A stretch of 64,000 nucleotides of DNA from Mesorhizobium ciceri biovar biserrulae WSM1271 (GCF_000185905.1 NC_014923.1:124001-188000), one strand, 5' to 3'; positions 26,477 to 36,105 are shown, numbered from the stretch's first letter. The notes: generated by a model from the sequence alone, not told the origin. Made by a program: numbers and translations.

Positions 26477-29389
26477 ATGAACATCAAGGCCGACTTCCCA
26501 TCCCTCGTCGAAGAGATCGACTACGGAACCCCGCAATCGAAGGCGCAGAAGCAGGTCACGCTGAACGTCGACGGGCGCAGCATCACCGTGCCGGAAGGCA
26601 CCTCGATCATGCGTGCCGCGATGGAGGGCGGGGTCGAAATCCCGAAGCTCTGCGCCACCGACATGCTGGACTCCTTCGGTTCGTGCCGTGTCTGCCTTGT
26701 GGAGATCGAAGGACGCGGCGGCACGCCGGCATCCTGCACGACGCCTGTCGGCGAAGGCATGATCGTGCGCACGCAGACCGAGCGGCTCGATGCCATTCGC
26801 CGTGGCGTCATGGAGCTCTACGTCTCCGACCATCCGACCGGCTGGAACGAACAGGCCGGAACCGGCGCCAGCGAGTTCGACGCGGTGGCGAAGTCGATCG
26901 GCCTGACCGAGAACCGCTACGGCATCGAGGGCCGCAACCACGTCAAGCCGGAAGGTGGCGTGGCGCCCGGCCATGGCTCGCTGGCAGTCGATTACATCGC
27001 CCGCGACGAATCCAACCCCTATTTCACCTATGATGCCTCGCAATGCATCGTCTGCTCGCGCTGCGTGCGGGCGTGCGAAGAAGTGCAGGGCACGTTTGCG
27101 CTGACCATCGAGGGACGCGGCTTCGAATCCCGGGTTTCGGCGGGAATGCACGAGGCGTTCATCGATTCGGAATGCGTGTCCTGCGGCGCCTGCGTCCAGG
27201 CCTGCCCGACCGATGCGCTGCGTGAGAAGACGGTGCTTGCCAAGGGCCTGCCGGAGCGCTCGGCCGTCACCACCTGCGCCTATTGCGGCGTCGGCTGCTC
27301 GTTCAAGGCCGAGGTGAAGGGTGACGAAGTCGTTCGCATGATGCCCTACAAGGAGGGCAAGGCGAACCACGGCCATTCCTGCGTGAAGGGCCGTTTCGCC
27401 TATGGCTACGCCAGCCACAAGGACCGCATCCTGTCGCCGATGATCCGCGAAAAGGTCACCGATCCGTGGCGCGAAGTAAGCTGGGAAGAGGCGATCGCCC
27501 ATACCGCCAAGGAATTCCGCCGCATCCAGTACCAGTACGGACGCACCGCGATCGGCGGCATCACCTCGTCGCGCTGCACCAATGAGGAAACCTACCTCGT
27601 CCAGAAGATGGTGCGGCAGGGTTTCCGCAACAACAATGTCGACACCTGCGCACGCGTCTGCCATTCGCCGACGGGCTACGGGCTCGGCCAGACATATGGC
27701 ACGTCTGCCGGCACGCAGGATTTCGATTCCGTCGACTTCACCGACGTCGCCGTCATCATCGGCGCCAATCCGGCTTCCGCTCACCCGGTGTTCGCCTCGC
27801 GGCTCAAGAAGCGGCTGCGCCAGGGCGCCAAGCTGATCGTGCTCGATCCGCGCCGCACCGAGATGGTCAAGTCGGCCCATATCGAAGCGGATTACCACCT
27901 GCCGCTGAAGCCCGGCACCAATGTGGCCGTGCTGACGGCGCTGGCGCATGTGATCGTCACCGAGGGCTTGTTCGACGAAGCCTTCATCCGCGAACGTTGC
28001 GACTGGACGGAGTTCCAGGATTGGGCATCGTTCGTCGCCTTGCCGGAAAACAGCCCCGAAACCGTCGGCAAATTGTCCGGCGTCGATCCCGAGCTGATCC
28101 GCGGTGCTGCGCGTCTCTACGCCACCGGCGGCAACGGTGCCATCTATTACGGCCTGGGCGTGACGGAACACAGCCAGGGTTCGACCACTGTGATGGCAAT
28201 CGCCAATCTCGCCATGGCCACCGGCAACATCGGCCGGCCCGGCGTCGGCGTGAACCCGCTGCGCGGCCAGAACAACGTGCAGGGCTCCTGCGATATGGGT
28301 TCCTTCCCGCACGAACTGCCGGGCTATCGCCACATCTCCGGCGAAGCCGTGCGCGATATCTATGAGACCTTGTGGGGCGTGAAGCTGGACGACGAACCCG
28401 GCCTGCGCATCCCCAACATGCTGGACGCCGCCGTCGACGGCAGCTTCAAGGGCATCTACATCCAGGGCGAAGACATTCTGCAGTCCGATCCCGACACCAA
28501 GCATGTCGCAGCCGGCCTTGCCGCGATGGAATGCGTCGTCGTGCACGACCTCTTCCTCAACGAGACGGCGAACTACGCGCATGTCTTCCTGCCGGGCTCG
28601 ACCTTCCTGGAGAAGGACGGCACCTTCACCAACGCAGAGCGCCGCATCAACATGGTGCGCAAGGTTCTTGAGCCGAAGGCGCGCTACGCCGATTGGGAGG
28701 CGACGCAGGAGCTTGCCCGCGCGATCGGGCTGGACTGGAACTACAAACATCCCTCCGAAATCATGGACGAGATCGCGATGACCACGCCGAGCTTCGCCGG
28801 CGTCTCCTTCGAGCTGCTCGACCGTGTCGGGTCCGTGCAATGGCCCTGCAACGAGAAGGCGCCGCTCGGCACCCCGATCATGCATATCGACGGGTTCGTG
28901 CGCGGCAAGGGCAAGTTCATCCGTACCGAATATGTGGCGACGGACGAAAGGACGGGGCCGCGCTTCCCGCTGCTGCTCACCACCGGCCGCATCCTGTCGC
29001 AGTACAATGTCGGCGCGCAGACCAGGCGCACCGACAACAGCATGTGGCACTCGGAGGACCGGCTGGAGATTCATCCGCACGATGCCGAGAACCGCGGCTT
29101 GCGCGACGGCGACTGGGTCCGGCTGACCAGCCGCTCGGGCGAGACGACGCTGCGCGCGCTGATCACCGACCGGGTGTCGCCCGGCGTGGTCTACACGACG
29201 TTCCACCATCCGGACACGCAGGCCAACGTGATCACCACCGACTTCTCCGACTGGGCGACCAACTGCCCGGAATACAAGGTGACGGCGGTGCAGGTCGGCG
29301 CCTCCAATGGGCCGTCGGAATGGCAGCGCGACTATGACGAGCAAGCCAAGCAGAGCCGGCGCATCGCGTCTTTGCAGGCGGCGGAGTAG
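26477..29389 (+). CDS. fdsA: NAD-dependent formate dehydrogenase alpha (molybdenum) subunit
   Basis: 970-residue catalytic subunit oxidising formate to CO2. N-terminal NuoG-like part: 2Fe-2S ferredoxin domain (CATDMLDSFGSCRVCLVEIEG), then two [4Fe-4S] motifs (CIVCSRCVRAC and CVSCGACVQACPTDAL). The molybdopterin part starts near residue 265 with CAYCGVGCSF for another [4Fe-4S], and has the active-site cysteine C395 in RVCHSPTGYGLG followed by conserved His, i.e. a Cys, not selenocysteine, enzyme. The C-terminal bis-MGD-binding domain has RPGVGVNPLRGQNNVQG and FHHPDTQANVIT. GGAG precedes the ATG. It removes formate made from one-carbon and demethylation reactions. Confidence 0.97.
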   Translation: MNIKADFPSLVEEIDYGTPQSKAQKQVTLNVDGRSITVPEGTSIMRAAMEGGVEIPKLCATDMLDSFGSCRVCLVEIEGRGGTPASCTTPVGEGMIVRTQTERLDAIRRGVMELYVSDHPTGWNEQAGTGASEFDAVAKSIGLTENRYGIEGRNHVKPEGGVAPGHGSLAVDYIARDESNPYFTYDASQCIVCSRCVRACEEVQGTFALTIEGRGFESRVSAGMHEAFIDSECVSCGACVQACPTDALREKTVLAKGLPERSAVTTCAYCGVGCSFKAEVKGDEVVRMMPYKEGKANHGHSCVKGRFAYGYASHKDRILSPMIREKVTDPWREVSWEEAIAHTAKEFRRIQYQYGRTAIGGITSSRCTNEETYLVQKMVRQGFRNNNVDTCARVCHSPTGYGLGQTYGTSAGTQDFDSVDFTDVAVIIGANPASAHPVFASRLKKRLRQGAKLIVLDPRRTEMVKSAHIEADYHLPLKPGTNVAVLTALAHVIVTEGLFDEAFIRERCDWTEFQDWASFVALPENSPETVGKLSGVDPELIRGAARLYATGGNGAIYYGLGVTEHSQGSTTVMAIANLAMATGNIGRPGVGVNPLRGQNNVQGSCDMGSFPHELPGYRHISGEAVRDIYETLWGVKLDDEPGLRIPNMLDAAVDGSFKGIYIQGEDILQSDPDTKHVAAGLAAMECVVVHDLFLNETANYAHVFLPGSTFLEKDGTFTNAERRINMVRKVLEPKARYADWEATQELARAIGLDWNYKHPSEIMDEIAMTTPSFAGVSFELLDRVGSVQWPCNEKAPLGTPIMHIDGFVRGKGKFIRTEYVATDERTGPRFPLLLTTGRILSQYNVGAQTRRTDNSMWHSEDRLEIHPHDAENRGLRDGDWVRLTSRSGETTLRALITDRVSPGVVYTTFHHPDTQANVITTDFSDWATNCPEYKVTAVQVGASNGPSEWQRDYDEQAKQSRRIASLQAAE

Positions 29390-29391
29390 TC

Positions 29392-30222
29392 TTGAGCGCG
29401 CGGCGCAAAGCCACGACGCAGGTATCGCGGCTGGCGCACCGCGCCAGCGGCACTGCTACGGCGAACCGCATGGTGCCGGAAGAGACGCCGGTGGCGTTCT
29501 CCTTTGCCGGCACCACGCATGCGGTGATGATGGCAAGCCCGGCCGATTTCGAGGATTTCGCGCTTGGCTTCTCGCTGACCGAGGGCATTGTAGCTGCGCC
29601 GGAGGAGATCGAAGCCATCGAGGTCGAGGACCATGGCGCCGGCATCGACATCCAGATCCGGCTGAAGGACCGAGCCAACACGCGCTTCGAAGCGCGGCGG
29701 CGAAGGCTCGCGGGTCCGGTCGGCTGCGGGCTCTGCGGCATCGAATCGATCGAGGAAGCGATGCGTTCGGTCGATGCGGTTGGTGTGTCAAAGCTTACGC
29801 TTGATGCCAACGATATCGTCCGTTCGGTCAAGCTTTTGTCGAAAGTGCAGCCGCTGCACACCGAGACCGGAGCCGTGCACGCCGCCGGCTTCTATGTGCC
29901 CGGCAAGGGCATCGTCATGGCGCGCGAAGATGTCGGCCGTCACAATGCGCTCGACAAGCTGGCGGGTGCGCTGGCCAAAGCCGGCATCGGGGGCGCATCC
30001 GGTGCTGTCGTGGTGACATCCAGGGTTTCGGTCGAAATGGTGCAGAAGACGGCTTCTATCGGTTCGGCCTTCATCATCGCCGTCTCGGCGCCGACCGCCC
30101 TTGCCATCCGCACGGCGCAAGAGTCCGGCATGACGCTGGTGGCGCTGGTTCGCGGCGACGATTTTGATATTTTCACCCACCCCGACCGGGTGGTTTGCGG
30201 AGTTGCCAAGCATGTCGCATGA
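29392..30222 (+). CDS. fdhD: Formate dehydrogenase accessory sulfurtransferase FdhD
   Basis: 276-residue FdhD, which transfers sulfur from a cysteine desulfurase to the bis-MGD cofactor and is required for FdsA activity. Key motif CGLCGIESIEEA holds the two mobile-loop cysteines; REDVGRHNALDKLAGAL and VEMVQKTASIGSAF are family signatures. It starts at TTG 29392, two bases after the fdsA stop, with GGAG five bases upstream, so the weak start may lower its dose relative to FdsA. It overlaps fdsD by 11 bases. Confidence 0.94.
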   Translation: MSARRKATTQVSRLAHRASGTATANRMVPEETPVAFSFAGTTHAVMMASPADFEDFALGFSLTEGIVAAPEEIEAIEVEDHGAGIDIQIRLKDRANTRFEARRRRLAGPVGCGLCGIESIEEAMRSVDAVGVSKLTLDANDIVRSVKLLSKVQPLHTETGAVHAAGFYVPGKGIVMAREDVGRHNALDKLAGALAKAGIGGASGAVVVTSRVSVEMVQKTASIGSAFIIAVSAPTALAIRTAQESGMTLVALVRGDDFDIFTHPDRVVCGVAKHVA

Positions 30223-30523
30223 CGAAGAACACATTATGAGCACCGCCGAGAAGCTGGTGCGCATGGCAAACCAGATCGCCGACTTCTTCCATTCCAAGCC
30301 GCGCGAGGAAGGCATTGCCGGCGTCGCCGAGCACATCAACAAGTTCTGGGAGCCGAGGATGCGGCGGCAGTTCTTCGAAATGCTGGACGACGGCACCGGG
30401 AACTTCAACGAGTTGGTGGTGGCCGCCTCCGCCAGGATCAAGCGACCGATCACGCCGGCTGCGGCCGACCTCAAACTCGGGCTCAAGCCCTCCCCTGCCG
30501 ACGTCGCCGCCTCGCAGGAATAG
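30212..30523 (+). CDS. fdsD: NAD-dependent formate dehydrogenase delta subunit
   Basis: 103-residue FdsD (DUF-type small subunit) with the core EKLVRMANQIADFFHSKPREEGIAGVAEHINKFWEPRMRRQF, which is typical of the family. In Rhodobacter and Cupriavidus the delta subunit is part of the complex and helps cofactor insertion. I choose ATG 30212, with GGAG nine bases upstream, overlapping fdhD; ATG 30236 lacks a ribosome-binding site. Last gene of the operon; inverted CAGCTTA/TAAGCTG (30538-30571) follows. Confidence 0.9.
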   Translation: MSHDEEHIMSTAEKLVRMANQIADFFHSKPREEGIAGVAEHINKFWEPRMRRQFFEMLDDGTGNFNELVVAASARIKRPITPAAADLKLGLKPSPADVAASQE

Positions 30524-30636
30524 CCGCCAAGCCGCGCCAGCTTACATTCACAATCGCTAAAGTTTAAGCTGCCGCAATCTGCGCTGTTCTGCTATGGTTT
30601 GACGACCAGAAATCGTCAGGCCGGGGTGGAAATCTC

Positions 30637-32190
30637 GTGAGGCCGATCGAGACGCGATACGCCTGTAGCGGCGATGTGCGGATCGCCTATCAGGTGGTCG
30701 GGCAGGGATCGTTCGATCTCGTCTTCGTGCCGGGCTTCATTTCCAACCTCGACCTGCACTGGGAAGACGAGGGCTACACCAGGCTCTTGAAGCGGCTTTC
30801 GGCGTTCTCTCGGCTGATCCTGTTCGACAAGCGCGGCACCGGCCTGTCCGACCGTGTCGACGCGCATAACCTGCCCAGTCTCGAGACGCGGATGGACGAT
30901 GTGCGCGCGGTAATGGACGCCGCCGGCAGCGGCCGTGCGGCGCTGCTCGGCTCCTCCGAAGGCGCGCCGATGGCGATGCTGTTCGCCGCCACCTATCCGG
31001 AGCGGACACGGGCGCTGGCGCTCTATGGCGGCTATGCGCATTTCCAGAAATGGGTGATGTCGCCCGAACGCCTCGACGCTTTCATCGAGATGGCGGAGAC
31101 AGCCTGGGGCACTGGCGCCACGCTGCCCCATTTCGCGCCGAGCCGGGTCGACGACGCGCATTTCGCCCAGTGGTGGGCACGTTTCGAACGATTGTCGGCG
31201 AGCCCGACGGCGGCGGCGGCGCTGGCGCGCATGAACGCTGACGTCGACATCCGCCATATCCTGAGCGTGATCAGCGCGCCGACGCTTGTAATCCATCGCC
31301 GCAACGATGCGCGGGTCGACCCCGATGCCAGCCGCTTCCTTGCACAGAAGATCCCCGGCGCCCGGCTGGTCGAGATTCCCGGACGCGACCATCCGATCTG
31401 GACCGGCGATGTCGATGGGGTGGCCGACCTGATCGAGGAATTCCTGACCGGCGAACGCGCCGTGGGCGAAGTAGACCGCGTGCTGGCCGCACTGCTGGTG
31501 ACACGCATCTACGACACGGCACGGCTCGGCGACCGGATGTGGAGCGAACGCAGCCAACGCTTCCAGGAAACCTGGCGGCTGCTGGTCGGGCGCCATGGCG
31601 GGCGCTCTGTGGGCCTGCATGGCGAGTTGATGATTTCGCGCTTCGACGGCCCGGCACGCGCCATACGCTGCGCGGCAGCGCTGCGCGAGGCGGCGCAGGA
31701 AATCGGCGTGGCAAGCGCACAAGGGGCGCATGTCGGCGAGATCGAAGTGCGCGGTCCACCCGTTGGGACGACGGCGCGGGTGGCAATTCAACTGGCCGCC
31801 CATGCCGGCCGCGGCGACATTATCGCGTCGCGTCTGATCGCCGATCTGGCGGCTGGGTCGGGCCTGCATTTCACCGACGCCGGGCGCATCAGTGTCGACG
31901 AGCTGGAGCAGCCGCTGGCGCTGGTCCATGCGACGTCCGAACAGCATCTGGAACCCGCCTGCCGGCCCAAACCCAAGACCGCCGAGCCGGCCGCATTGAC
32001 GGCGCGCGAAAGCGAGGTGGTGAACCTCGTCGCCGACGGCAAGAGCAATGCCGCGATCGCCGCCGAATTGCGGCTGAGCGAACACACGGTCAAGCGCCAT
32101 GTCGCCAACATACTGCTCAAGCTGGATCTGCCGTCGCGGGCGGCGGCGGCGGCGTTTTCGGCCAGGCACCCTGGCCCGCACGGGCCATGA
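30637..32190 (+). CDS. Alpha/beta-hydrolase, degenerate cyclase and LuxR helix-turn-helix fusion regulator
   Basis: 517-residue three-domain protein. Residues 1-275 are an alpha/beta hydrolase with nucleophile S107 (GSSEG), acid D224 and H252 (GRDHPIW). Residues about 280-435 align with class III adenylate cyclase domains found behind such hydrolases (FDGPARAIRCAAALREA), but the first metal Asp is R290 (LVTRIYDT), the GDG loop reads HGEL and the Asn/Arg transition-state pair is absent, so cyclase activity is very unlikely. Residues about 453-512 form a LuxR/NarL-type DNA-binding domain (LTARESEVVNLVADGKSNAAIAAELRL, HTVKRHVANIL). GTG start with GGTGGA upstream. A small-molecule-responsive transcription factor is inferred. 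Confidence 0.85.
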   Translation: MRPIETRYACSGDVRIAYQVVGQGSFDLVFVPGFISNLDLHWEDEGYTRLLKRLSAFSRLILFDKRGTGLSDRVDAHNLPSLETRMDDVRAVMDAAGSGRAALLGSSEGAPMAMLFAATYPERTRALALYGGYAHFQKWVMSPERLDAFIEMAETAWGTGATLPHFAPSRVDDAHFAQWWARFERLSASPTAAAALARMNADVDIRHILSVISAPTLVIHRRNDARVDPDASRFLAQKIPGARLVEIPGRDHPIWTGDVDGVADLIEEFLTGERAVGEVDRVLAALLVTRIYDTARLGDRMWSERSQRFQETWRLLVGRHGGRSVGLHGELMISRFDGPARAIRCAAALREAAQEIGVASAQGAHVGEIEVRGPPVGTTARVAIQLAAHAGRGDIIASRLIADLAAGSGLHFTDAGRISVDELEQPLALVHATSEQHLEPACRPKPKTAEPAALTARESEVVNLVADGKSNAAIAAELRLSEHTVKRHVANILLKLDLPSRAAAAAFSARHPGPHGP

Positions 32191-32300
32191 GAGCCATGGC
32201 GCTTTCGGGCGAAGCGGCCATGGGCGGGTAAGCGCTATCAATTCTCTCCACGCAGGCTAGGCGGATGTCGCTGGGAAAGGCGCTGCGAACGGAGGAGGAA

Positions 32301-32780
32301 ATGCTGAAGTCGAACCGGACACTCAAATTGCTTGTGATCGCTGCAAGCGTTGGCGCGTTGTTCGCCATCTCTCCCGCAAAGGCCGAGGACGCGTCCGCGG
32401 CGGCCGCCTACAAGGACATCGAGGCAACGCTCGGCTCGGTGCCGGACATGTTCAAGACCCTGCCGGATGTGGCCGTCGCCGGCGCCTGGGCCGAGATTAA
32501 GGGCGTGCAGCTCAACCCGAAGACGGCGCTTGACGGCAAGACCAAGGAACTGTTGGGCCTCGCCGTCGCGGCGCAGATCCCATGCCAGTACTGCATCTAT
32601 TTCCACACCGAGGCGGCCAAGCTCAACGGCGCCAGCGACGAGGAGATCAAGGAGGCGGTGGCGATGTCCGCCATCGTGCGCCATTGGTCGACGATGCTCA
32701 ACGGCAGCCAGGTCGATCTGACGACCTTCAAGAAGCAGACCGACGACGTATTCGCGGCCGTCAAGGCGAAGTCGCAGTAA
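32301..32780 (+). CDS. Secreted AhpD/carboxymuconolactone-decarboxylase-family protein
   Basis: 159-residue protein with a Sec signal peptide (residues 1-26, LLVIAASVGALFAISPAKA before ED) and a single CMD/AhpD domain. The redox motif C95-Q-Y-C98-x3-H102 is intact, so a thiol peroxidase or peroxide-dependent activity is plausible, which is unusual for a periplasmic location. ATG 32301 has GGAGGAGGAA immediately upstream; a longer frame starting 36 bp before lacks this. Followed by two small genes with equally strong ribosome-binding sites, probably one transcript. Confidence 0.85.
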   Translation: MLKSNRTLKLLVIAASVGALFAISPAKAEDASAAAAYKDIEATLGSVPDMFKTLPDVAVAGAWAEIKGVQLNPKTALDGKTKELLGLAVAAQIPCQYCIYFHTEAAKLNGASDEEIKEAVAMSAIVRHWSTMLNGSQVDLTTFKKQTDDVFAAVKAKSQ

Positions 32781-32861
32781 GAACCACTGCCCGGCGATGA
32801 GCGCCGGACGGCACATCGACCATCAACCGCCCGGTCGGAAGACGGGCCAATGGAGGATGAA

Positions 32862-33224
32862 ATGCTGACCAAGACCCAAACAGTGGACGGCGCCGCGATC
32901 AAGAAGGCGATCGAAACCCGTGACGGCAAGATGCTGTCGAGCTTCTATGCCGAAGACGCGCTGGTGCGGGTGATCGACCGCAACAACCCGCCGAGCAAGC
33001 CGCGTGAAATCCGCGGGCGCGCCGCGATCACCACATTCTGGGACGACATCTGCAGCCGGGCGATGACCCACAAGGTCGACACCACCATCGCCGACGGCGA
33101 CAGCCTCGCCTTCACCCAGGCCTGCGCCTATCCGGACGGCACCAAGGTGTTCTGCGCAGCGATGCTGGTGCTGAAGAACGGTCGGATCGCAAGACAGACC
33201 GTCGTGCAGGCTTGGGACGAGTAG
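32862..33224 (+). CDS. SnoaL-like NTF2-fold protein
   Basis: 120-residue nuclear-transport-factor-2/SnoaL-like protein (AAIKKAIETRDGKMLSSFYAEDALVRVIDRN, IRGRAAITTFWDDI, LKNGRIARQTVVQAWDE). The cone-shaped fold binds small hydrophobic ligands or acts as an isomerase/cyclase. ATG 32862 follows GGAGGATGAA; an ATG 12 bp upstream lacks a site. Middle gene of a three-gene set with the secreted AhpD-like protein and a NIPSNAP-like protein. Substrate unknown. Confidence 0.8.
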   Translation: MLTKTQTVDGAAIKKAIETRDGKMLSSFYAEDALVRVIDRNNPPSKPREIRGRAAITTFWDDICSRAMTHKVDTTIADGDSLAFTQACAYPDGTKVFCAAMLVLKNGRIARQTVVQAWDE

Positions 33225-33278
33225 ATCAACAACCGTGGATCAACCGCGGCCTGAGCCGCAAACCTGGAGGAGAAGACG

Positions 33279-33593
33279 ATGTTCAGCGCCAGATGGCAGA
33301 TCGACGCCAAGTTCGGACACAAGCAGACCGTGCTCGACCTGTTGAAGAAATGGGAACGCGAGATCGGGTCACAGGTCGGCCTCGACGAGCTGGAATTCCA
33401 GATCATGACCGGTTCGATCGGCGCGCGGGAGGCGACGGTCGAGTCCCATCACCAGGTCGAAAGCCTGGCCCAGTTGGAGGCGTTCTTCGCCAAGATCGGC
33501 AAGATCGACGCGCACGCGAAATGGGGCAAGGAGATCGAGCCCTATGTCGTGTCTGGCACCAGCCTGTGGAATATCTATCGCATCGTGGAGTAG
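33279..33593 (+). CDS. Small dimeric alpha-beta-barrel-like protein
   Basis: 104-residue protein (MFSARWQIDAKFGHKQTVLDLL, HHQVESLAQLEAFFAKIG, VVSGTSLWNIYRIV) with the size and ferredoxin-like beta-alpha-beta pattern of NIPSNAP/DABB proteins. No catalytic residues can be pointed to. GGAGGAG precedes the ATG. Third of the AhpD/SnoaL/DABB set; a palindromic repeat that could serve as terminator follows at 33605. Confidence 0.7.
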   Translation: MFSARWQIDAKFGHKQTVLDLLKKWEREIGSQVGLDELEFQIMTGSIGAREATVESHHQVESLAQLEAFFAKIGKIDAHAKWGKEIEPYVVSGTSLWNIYRIVE

Positions 33594-33604
33594 TGGTCTG
33601 CGGT

Positions 33605-33758
33605 CTTACCTCTCCTCTTGTGGGAGAGGTAAGATTGCCCCGATTTGTCCTTCACAAATCGGTTGGCAACCCGTGTGAGGGGTAAGCTGGCGTCAAGCTG
33701 GAACACCCCCTCATCCGTCTCGCGCCGATCCACCTTCTCCCACAAGAAGGGGAGAAGG
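33605..33758. repeat. Mesorhizobium-type palindromic repeat, copy A
   Basis: A hairpin with arms CTTACCTCTCC (33605-33615) and its complement (33623-33633), a middle region, and a second hairpin CCTTCTCCC/GGGGAGAAGG ending near 33758. Between them is the phrase CCCCTCATCCGTCTCGC, shared with the copy at 53386. It lies between convergent genes and may end transcription in both directions. Confidence 0.75.
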
Positions 33759-33763
33759 CACAA

Positions 33764-35191
33764 CTAGCCATGCGCAACCATCACATGCCGCACGGCGGTG
33801 TAATCCTCCAGTGCGTAGAGCGACATGTCCTTGCCGTAGCCGGACTGCTTCAACCCGCCATGCGGCATCTCGTTGGTCAGCATGAAGTGGGTGTTGATCC
33901 AGGTGCAGCCATATTGCAGGCGGGCGGCCGTCGCCATGGCGCGCGAGACATCCTTGGTCCATACGGATGACGCCAGGCCGTAGTCGCTGTCATTGGCCCA
34001 GTTCACCGCCTCGTCGACTTCCGAAAAACGAGTAACCGAGACGACCGGGCCGAACACTTCGCGGCGCACGATCTCATCTTCCTGCAGCGCGCCGGCGACG
34101 ACGGTCGGCTGGTAATAGAAGCCGGAGCCCTCGCCCGGCTTGCCGCCGGTGGTGATCTCGATGTGTTTCAGTTCCGAGGCGCGCTCGACGAAGCTCGAGA
34201 CGCGGTCGCGCTGGCGGCGCGAGATCAGCGGGCCGATTTCGTTTTCGGTATCATCGGGGCGGTCGTACTTGATGGTCGAGACGGCCGAGGAGAGATCGGC
34301 GACGAGCTTGTCGTAGATCTTCTTGCCGGCGTAGATGCGGCAGGCGGCGGTGCAGTCCTGGCCGGCATTGTAATAGCCGAAGGCACGCAGGCCGTTGACC
34401 ACGGCGCCGAGGTCGGCGTCGTCGAAGACGATGACCGGCGCCTTGCCGCCGAGCTCGAGATGCGTGCGCTTGACCGACTTGGCGGCCGCCTGCAGCACCT
34501 TCTTGCCGGTGGCGACATCGCCGGTGATCGAGATCATGTTGACCTTGGGATGATTGATCAGCGTGTTGCCGACGCTGTCGCCGCGGCCGAGCACGACATT
34601 GACGACGCCTTCGGGCAGGATGTCCGCAAGGATTTTTGCCAGCTTCAGCGCCGTCAGCGGTGTCTGCTCGGACGGTTTGAAGACGACGGTGTTGCCGCCG
34701 GCGATCGCCGGCGCCAGCTTCCAGGCCATCATCATCAGCGGATAGTTCCACGGCGCGATGGAAGCGACGATGCCAATGGCATCGCGACGGACCATCGAGG
34801 TGTGGCCGGGAATGTATTCGCCAGCGACGACGCCCGGCATCGAACGGACGGCGCCGGCGAAGAAGCGGTAGCAATCGACGATCGCCGGGATTTCGTCATT
34901 GAGCACGGCGTTGATCGGCTTGCCGCAGTTGAGCGCCTCGAGCGTGGCGAACTCCTTCGCGTCGGCTTCGATGCGGTCGGCGATCTTCAGCAAATAGCCG
35001 GAGCGCTGCGCCGGCGTGGTGCGCGACCACAAGACGAACGCCTGTTCGGCAGCAGTGACCGCCGCCTCGATCTGCGCCTGGCTGGCCTCGGGCAGGTTGA
35101 GGATGGTCGCCCCGGTCTTTGGATTGAGGATCGGCTCCTCGGTCTCGGTGCCCTTCTCGAATTTCGAGCCGATCAGCATCTGGGTGTCCAT
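33764..35191 (-). CDS. Gamma-aminobutyraldehyde dehydrogenase (PatD/YdcW-like)
   Basis: 475-residue NAD-dependent aldehyde dehydrogenase. Catalytic motif [13 protein letters not shown] and general base in HLELGGKAP are intact, and [25 protein letters not shown] forms the cofactor site. Length (E. coli YdcW has 474) and context directly behind a ydcSTUV-type putrescine importer point to oxidation of 4-aminobutanal to GABA. GGGAGA precedes the ATG at eight bases. The gap from the upstream permease (98 bp) holds AGCGAGTAG repeats. Confidence 0.87.
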   Translation of the reverse strand: MDTQMLIGSKFEKGTETEEPILNPKTGATILNLPEASQAQIEAAVTAAEQAFVLWSRTTPAQRSGYLLKIADRIEADAKEFATLEALNCGKPINAVLNDEIPAIVDCYRFFAGAVRSMPGVVAGEYIPGHTSMVRRDAIGIVASIAPWNYPLMMMAWKLAPAIAGGNTVVFKPSEQTPLTALKLAKILADILPEGVVNVVLGRGDSVGNTLINHPKVNMISITGDVATGKKVLQAAAKSVKRTHLELGGKAPVIVFDDADLGAVVNGLRAFGYYNAGQDCTAACRIYAGKKIYDKLVADLSSAVSTIKYDRPDDTENEIGPLISRRQRDRVSSFVERASELKHIEITTGGKPGEGSGFYYQPTVVAGALQEDEIVRREVFGPVVSVTRFSEVDEAVNWANDSDYGLASSVWTKDVSRAMATAARLQYGCTWINTHFMLTNEMPHGGLKQSGYGKDMSLYALEDYTAVRHVMVAHG

Positions 35192-35210
35192 AAGGTTTCT
35201 CCCTTTACAG

Positions 35211-35286
35211 AAGCGAGTAGCGAGTAGCTGAAAGCGAGTAGGGTTTGACCGTCGATGATCCCTCTTCGCTACTCCCTATTCGCTGT
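35211..35286 (-). repeat. AGCGAGTAG tandem/inverted repeat between permease and dehydrogenase genes
   Basis: Three copies of GCGAGTAG (around 35213, 35220, 35234) face the near-complement CCCTATTCGCT and CTTCGCTACTCCC at 35261-35284. The transcript can form a long imperfect hairpin between the ydcV-like stop and the dehydrogenase start, which may alter relative expression within the operon. Confidence 0.5.
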
Positions 35287-35289
35287 TTT

Positions 35290-36105
35290 TCATTTCCCGC
35301 TTCCAGCGATCTGGTCGCCGTCACGGCTGAGGTAATAAGCGGCAAGGATCGGCAGCAACGTCACCAGCATGACGACCATGGCAACGACATTGGTGACCGG
35401 GCGCTGGCGCGGACGGATCAGTTCTTCCAGCATCCAGATCGGCAGCGTCTGCTGCTGGCCGGCGGTGAAGGTGGTGACGATGACCTCGTCGAAGGACAGC
35501 GCGAAGGCCAGCATGCCGCCGGCAAGCAGCGCCGTGGCGATGTTGGGCAGCACGACATGGCGGAAGGTCTGAAAACCGTCGGCGCCGAGATCCATCGAGG
35601 CCTCGATCATCGAACCGGAAGTGCGGCGGAAACGGGCGACGGCGTTGTTGTAGACGACGACCACGCAGAAGGTGGCGTGGCCAAGCACGATCGTCCAGAA
35701 CGAGAACGGGATGTCGGCCAGCGAAAAGGCCGAGCGCAGCGCAATGCCGGTAATGATGCCGGGCAGCGCGATCGGCAGGATGACCAGCAGCGAGATGGTT
35801 TCGCGGCCGAAGAATCTTGTCCGCGACACCGCCGCCGAACAGAGCGTGCCGAGGATGAGCGCGATCGCCGTCGAAATCGCGGCCACCCTGACCGACAGCG
35901 ACAGCGCCTGCCAGACATCTGGCCGGTTCCAGGTCACGGCGAACCACTGCGTCGTCAGCCCTGGCGGCGGCCAGACGAAACTCTTCTCTTCGGTGGTGAA
36001 GGCATAGACGAAGATCAGCAGGATCGGCAGGTGCAGGAACAGCAGCCCGCAGGCGGCGGCAATCTTCAGGCCGAGCGGAGCCGACTGGGAACCATCAGAG
36101 CGCAT
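35290..36105 (-). CDS. Putrescine-type ABC transporter permease (YdcV/PotC-like)
   Basis: 271-residue inner-membrane permease with six membrane helices ([22 protein letters not shown] is the first, spread over residues 12-33). The ATPase-contacting loop is AQ-type [20 protein letters not shown], the EAA motif of polyamine importers. It overlaps the preceding permease gene by 11 bases. Fourth gene of the leftward operon: binding protein, ATPase, permease, permease, dehydrogenase. Confidence 0.92.
   Translation of the reverse strand: MRSDGSQSAPLGLKIAAACGLLFLHLPILLIFVYAFTTEEKSFVWPPPGLTTQWFAVTWNRPDVWQALSLSVRVAAISTAIALILGTLCSAAVSRTRFFGRETISLLVILPIALPGIITGIALRSAFSLADIPFSFWTIVLGHATFCVVVVYNNAVARFRRTSGSMIEASMDLGADGFQTFRHVVLPNIATALLAGGMLAFALSFDEVIVTTFTAGQQQTLPIWMLEELIRPRQRPVTNVVAMVVMLVTLLPILAAYYLSRDGDQIAGSGK

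Noticed and set aside
26432..29344. Minus-strand open frame of 970 codons opposite fdsA
   Set aside because: Shadow of the formate dehydrogenase alpha gene, which has all cofactor motifs on the plus strand; the antisense product has no domain-like sequence.
33600..33760. CRISPR array or tRNA in the repeat-rich gap
   Set aside because: Repeats are inverted, unequal and not separated by unique spacers, and no cloverleaf or acceptor stem could be folded.
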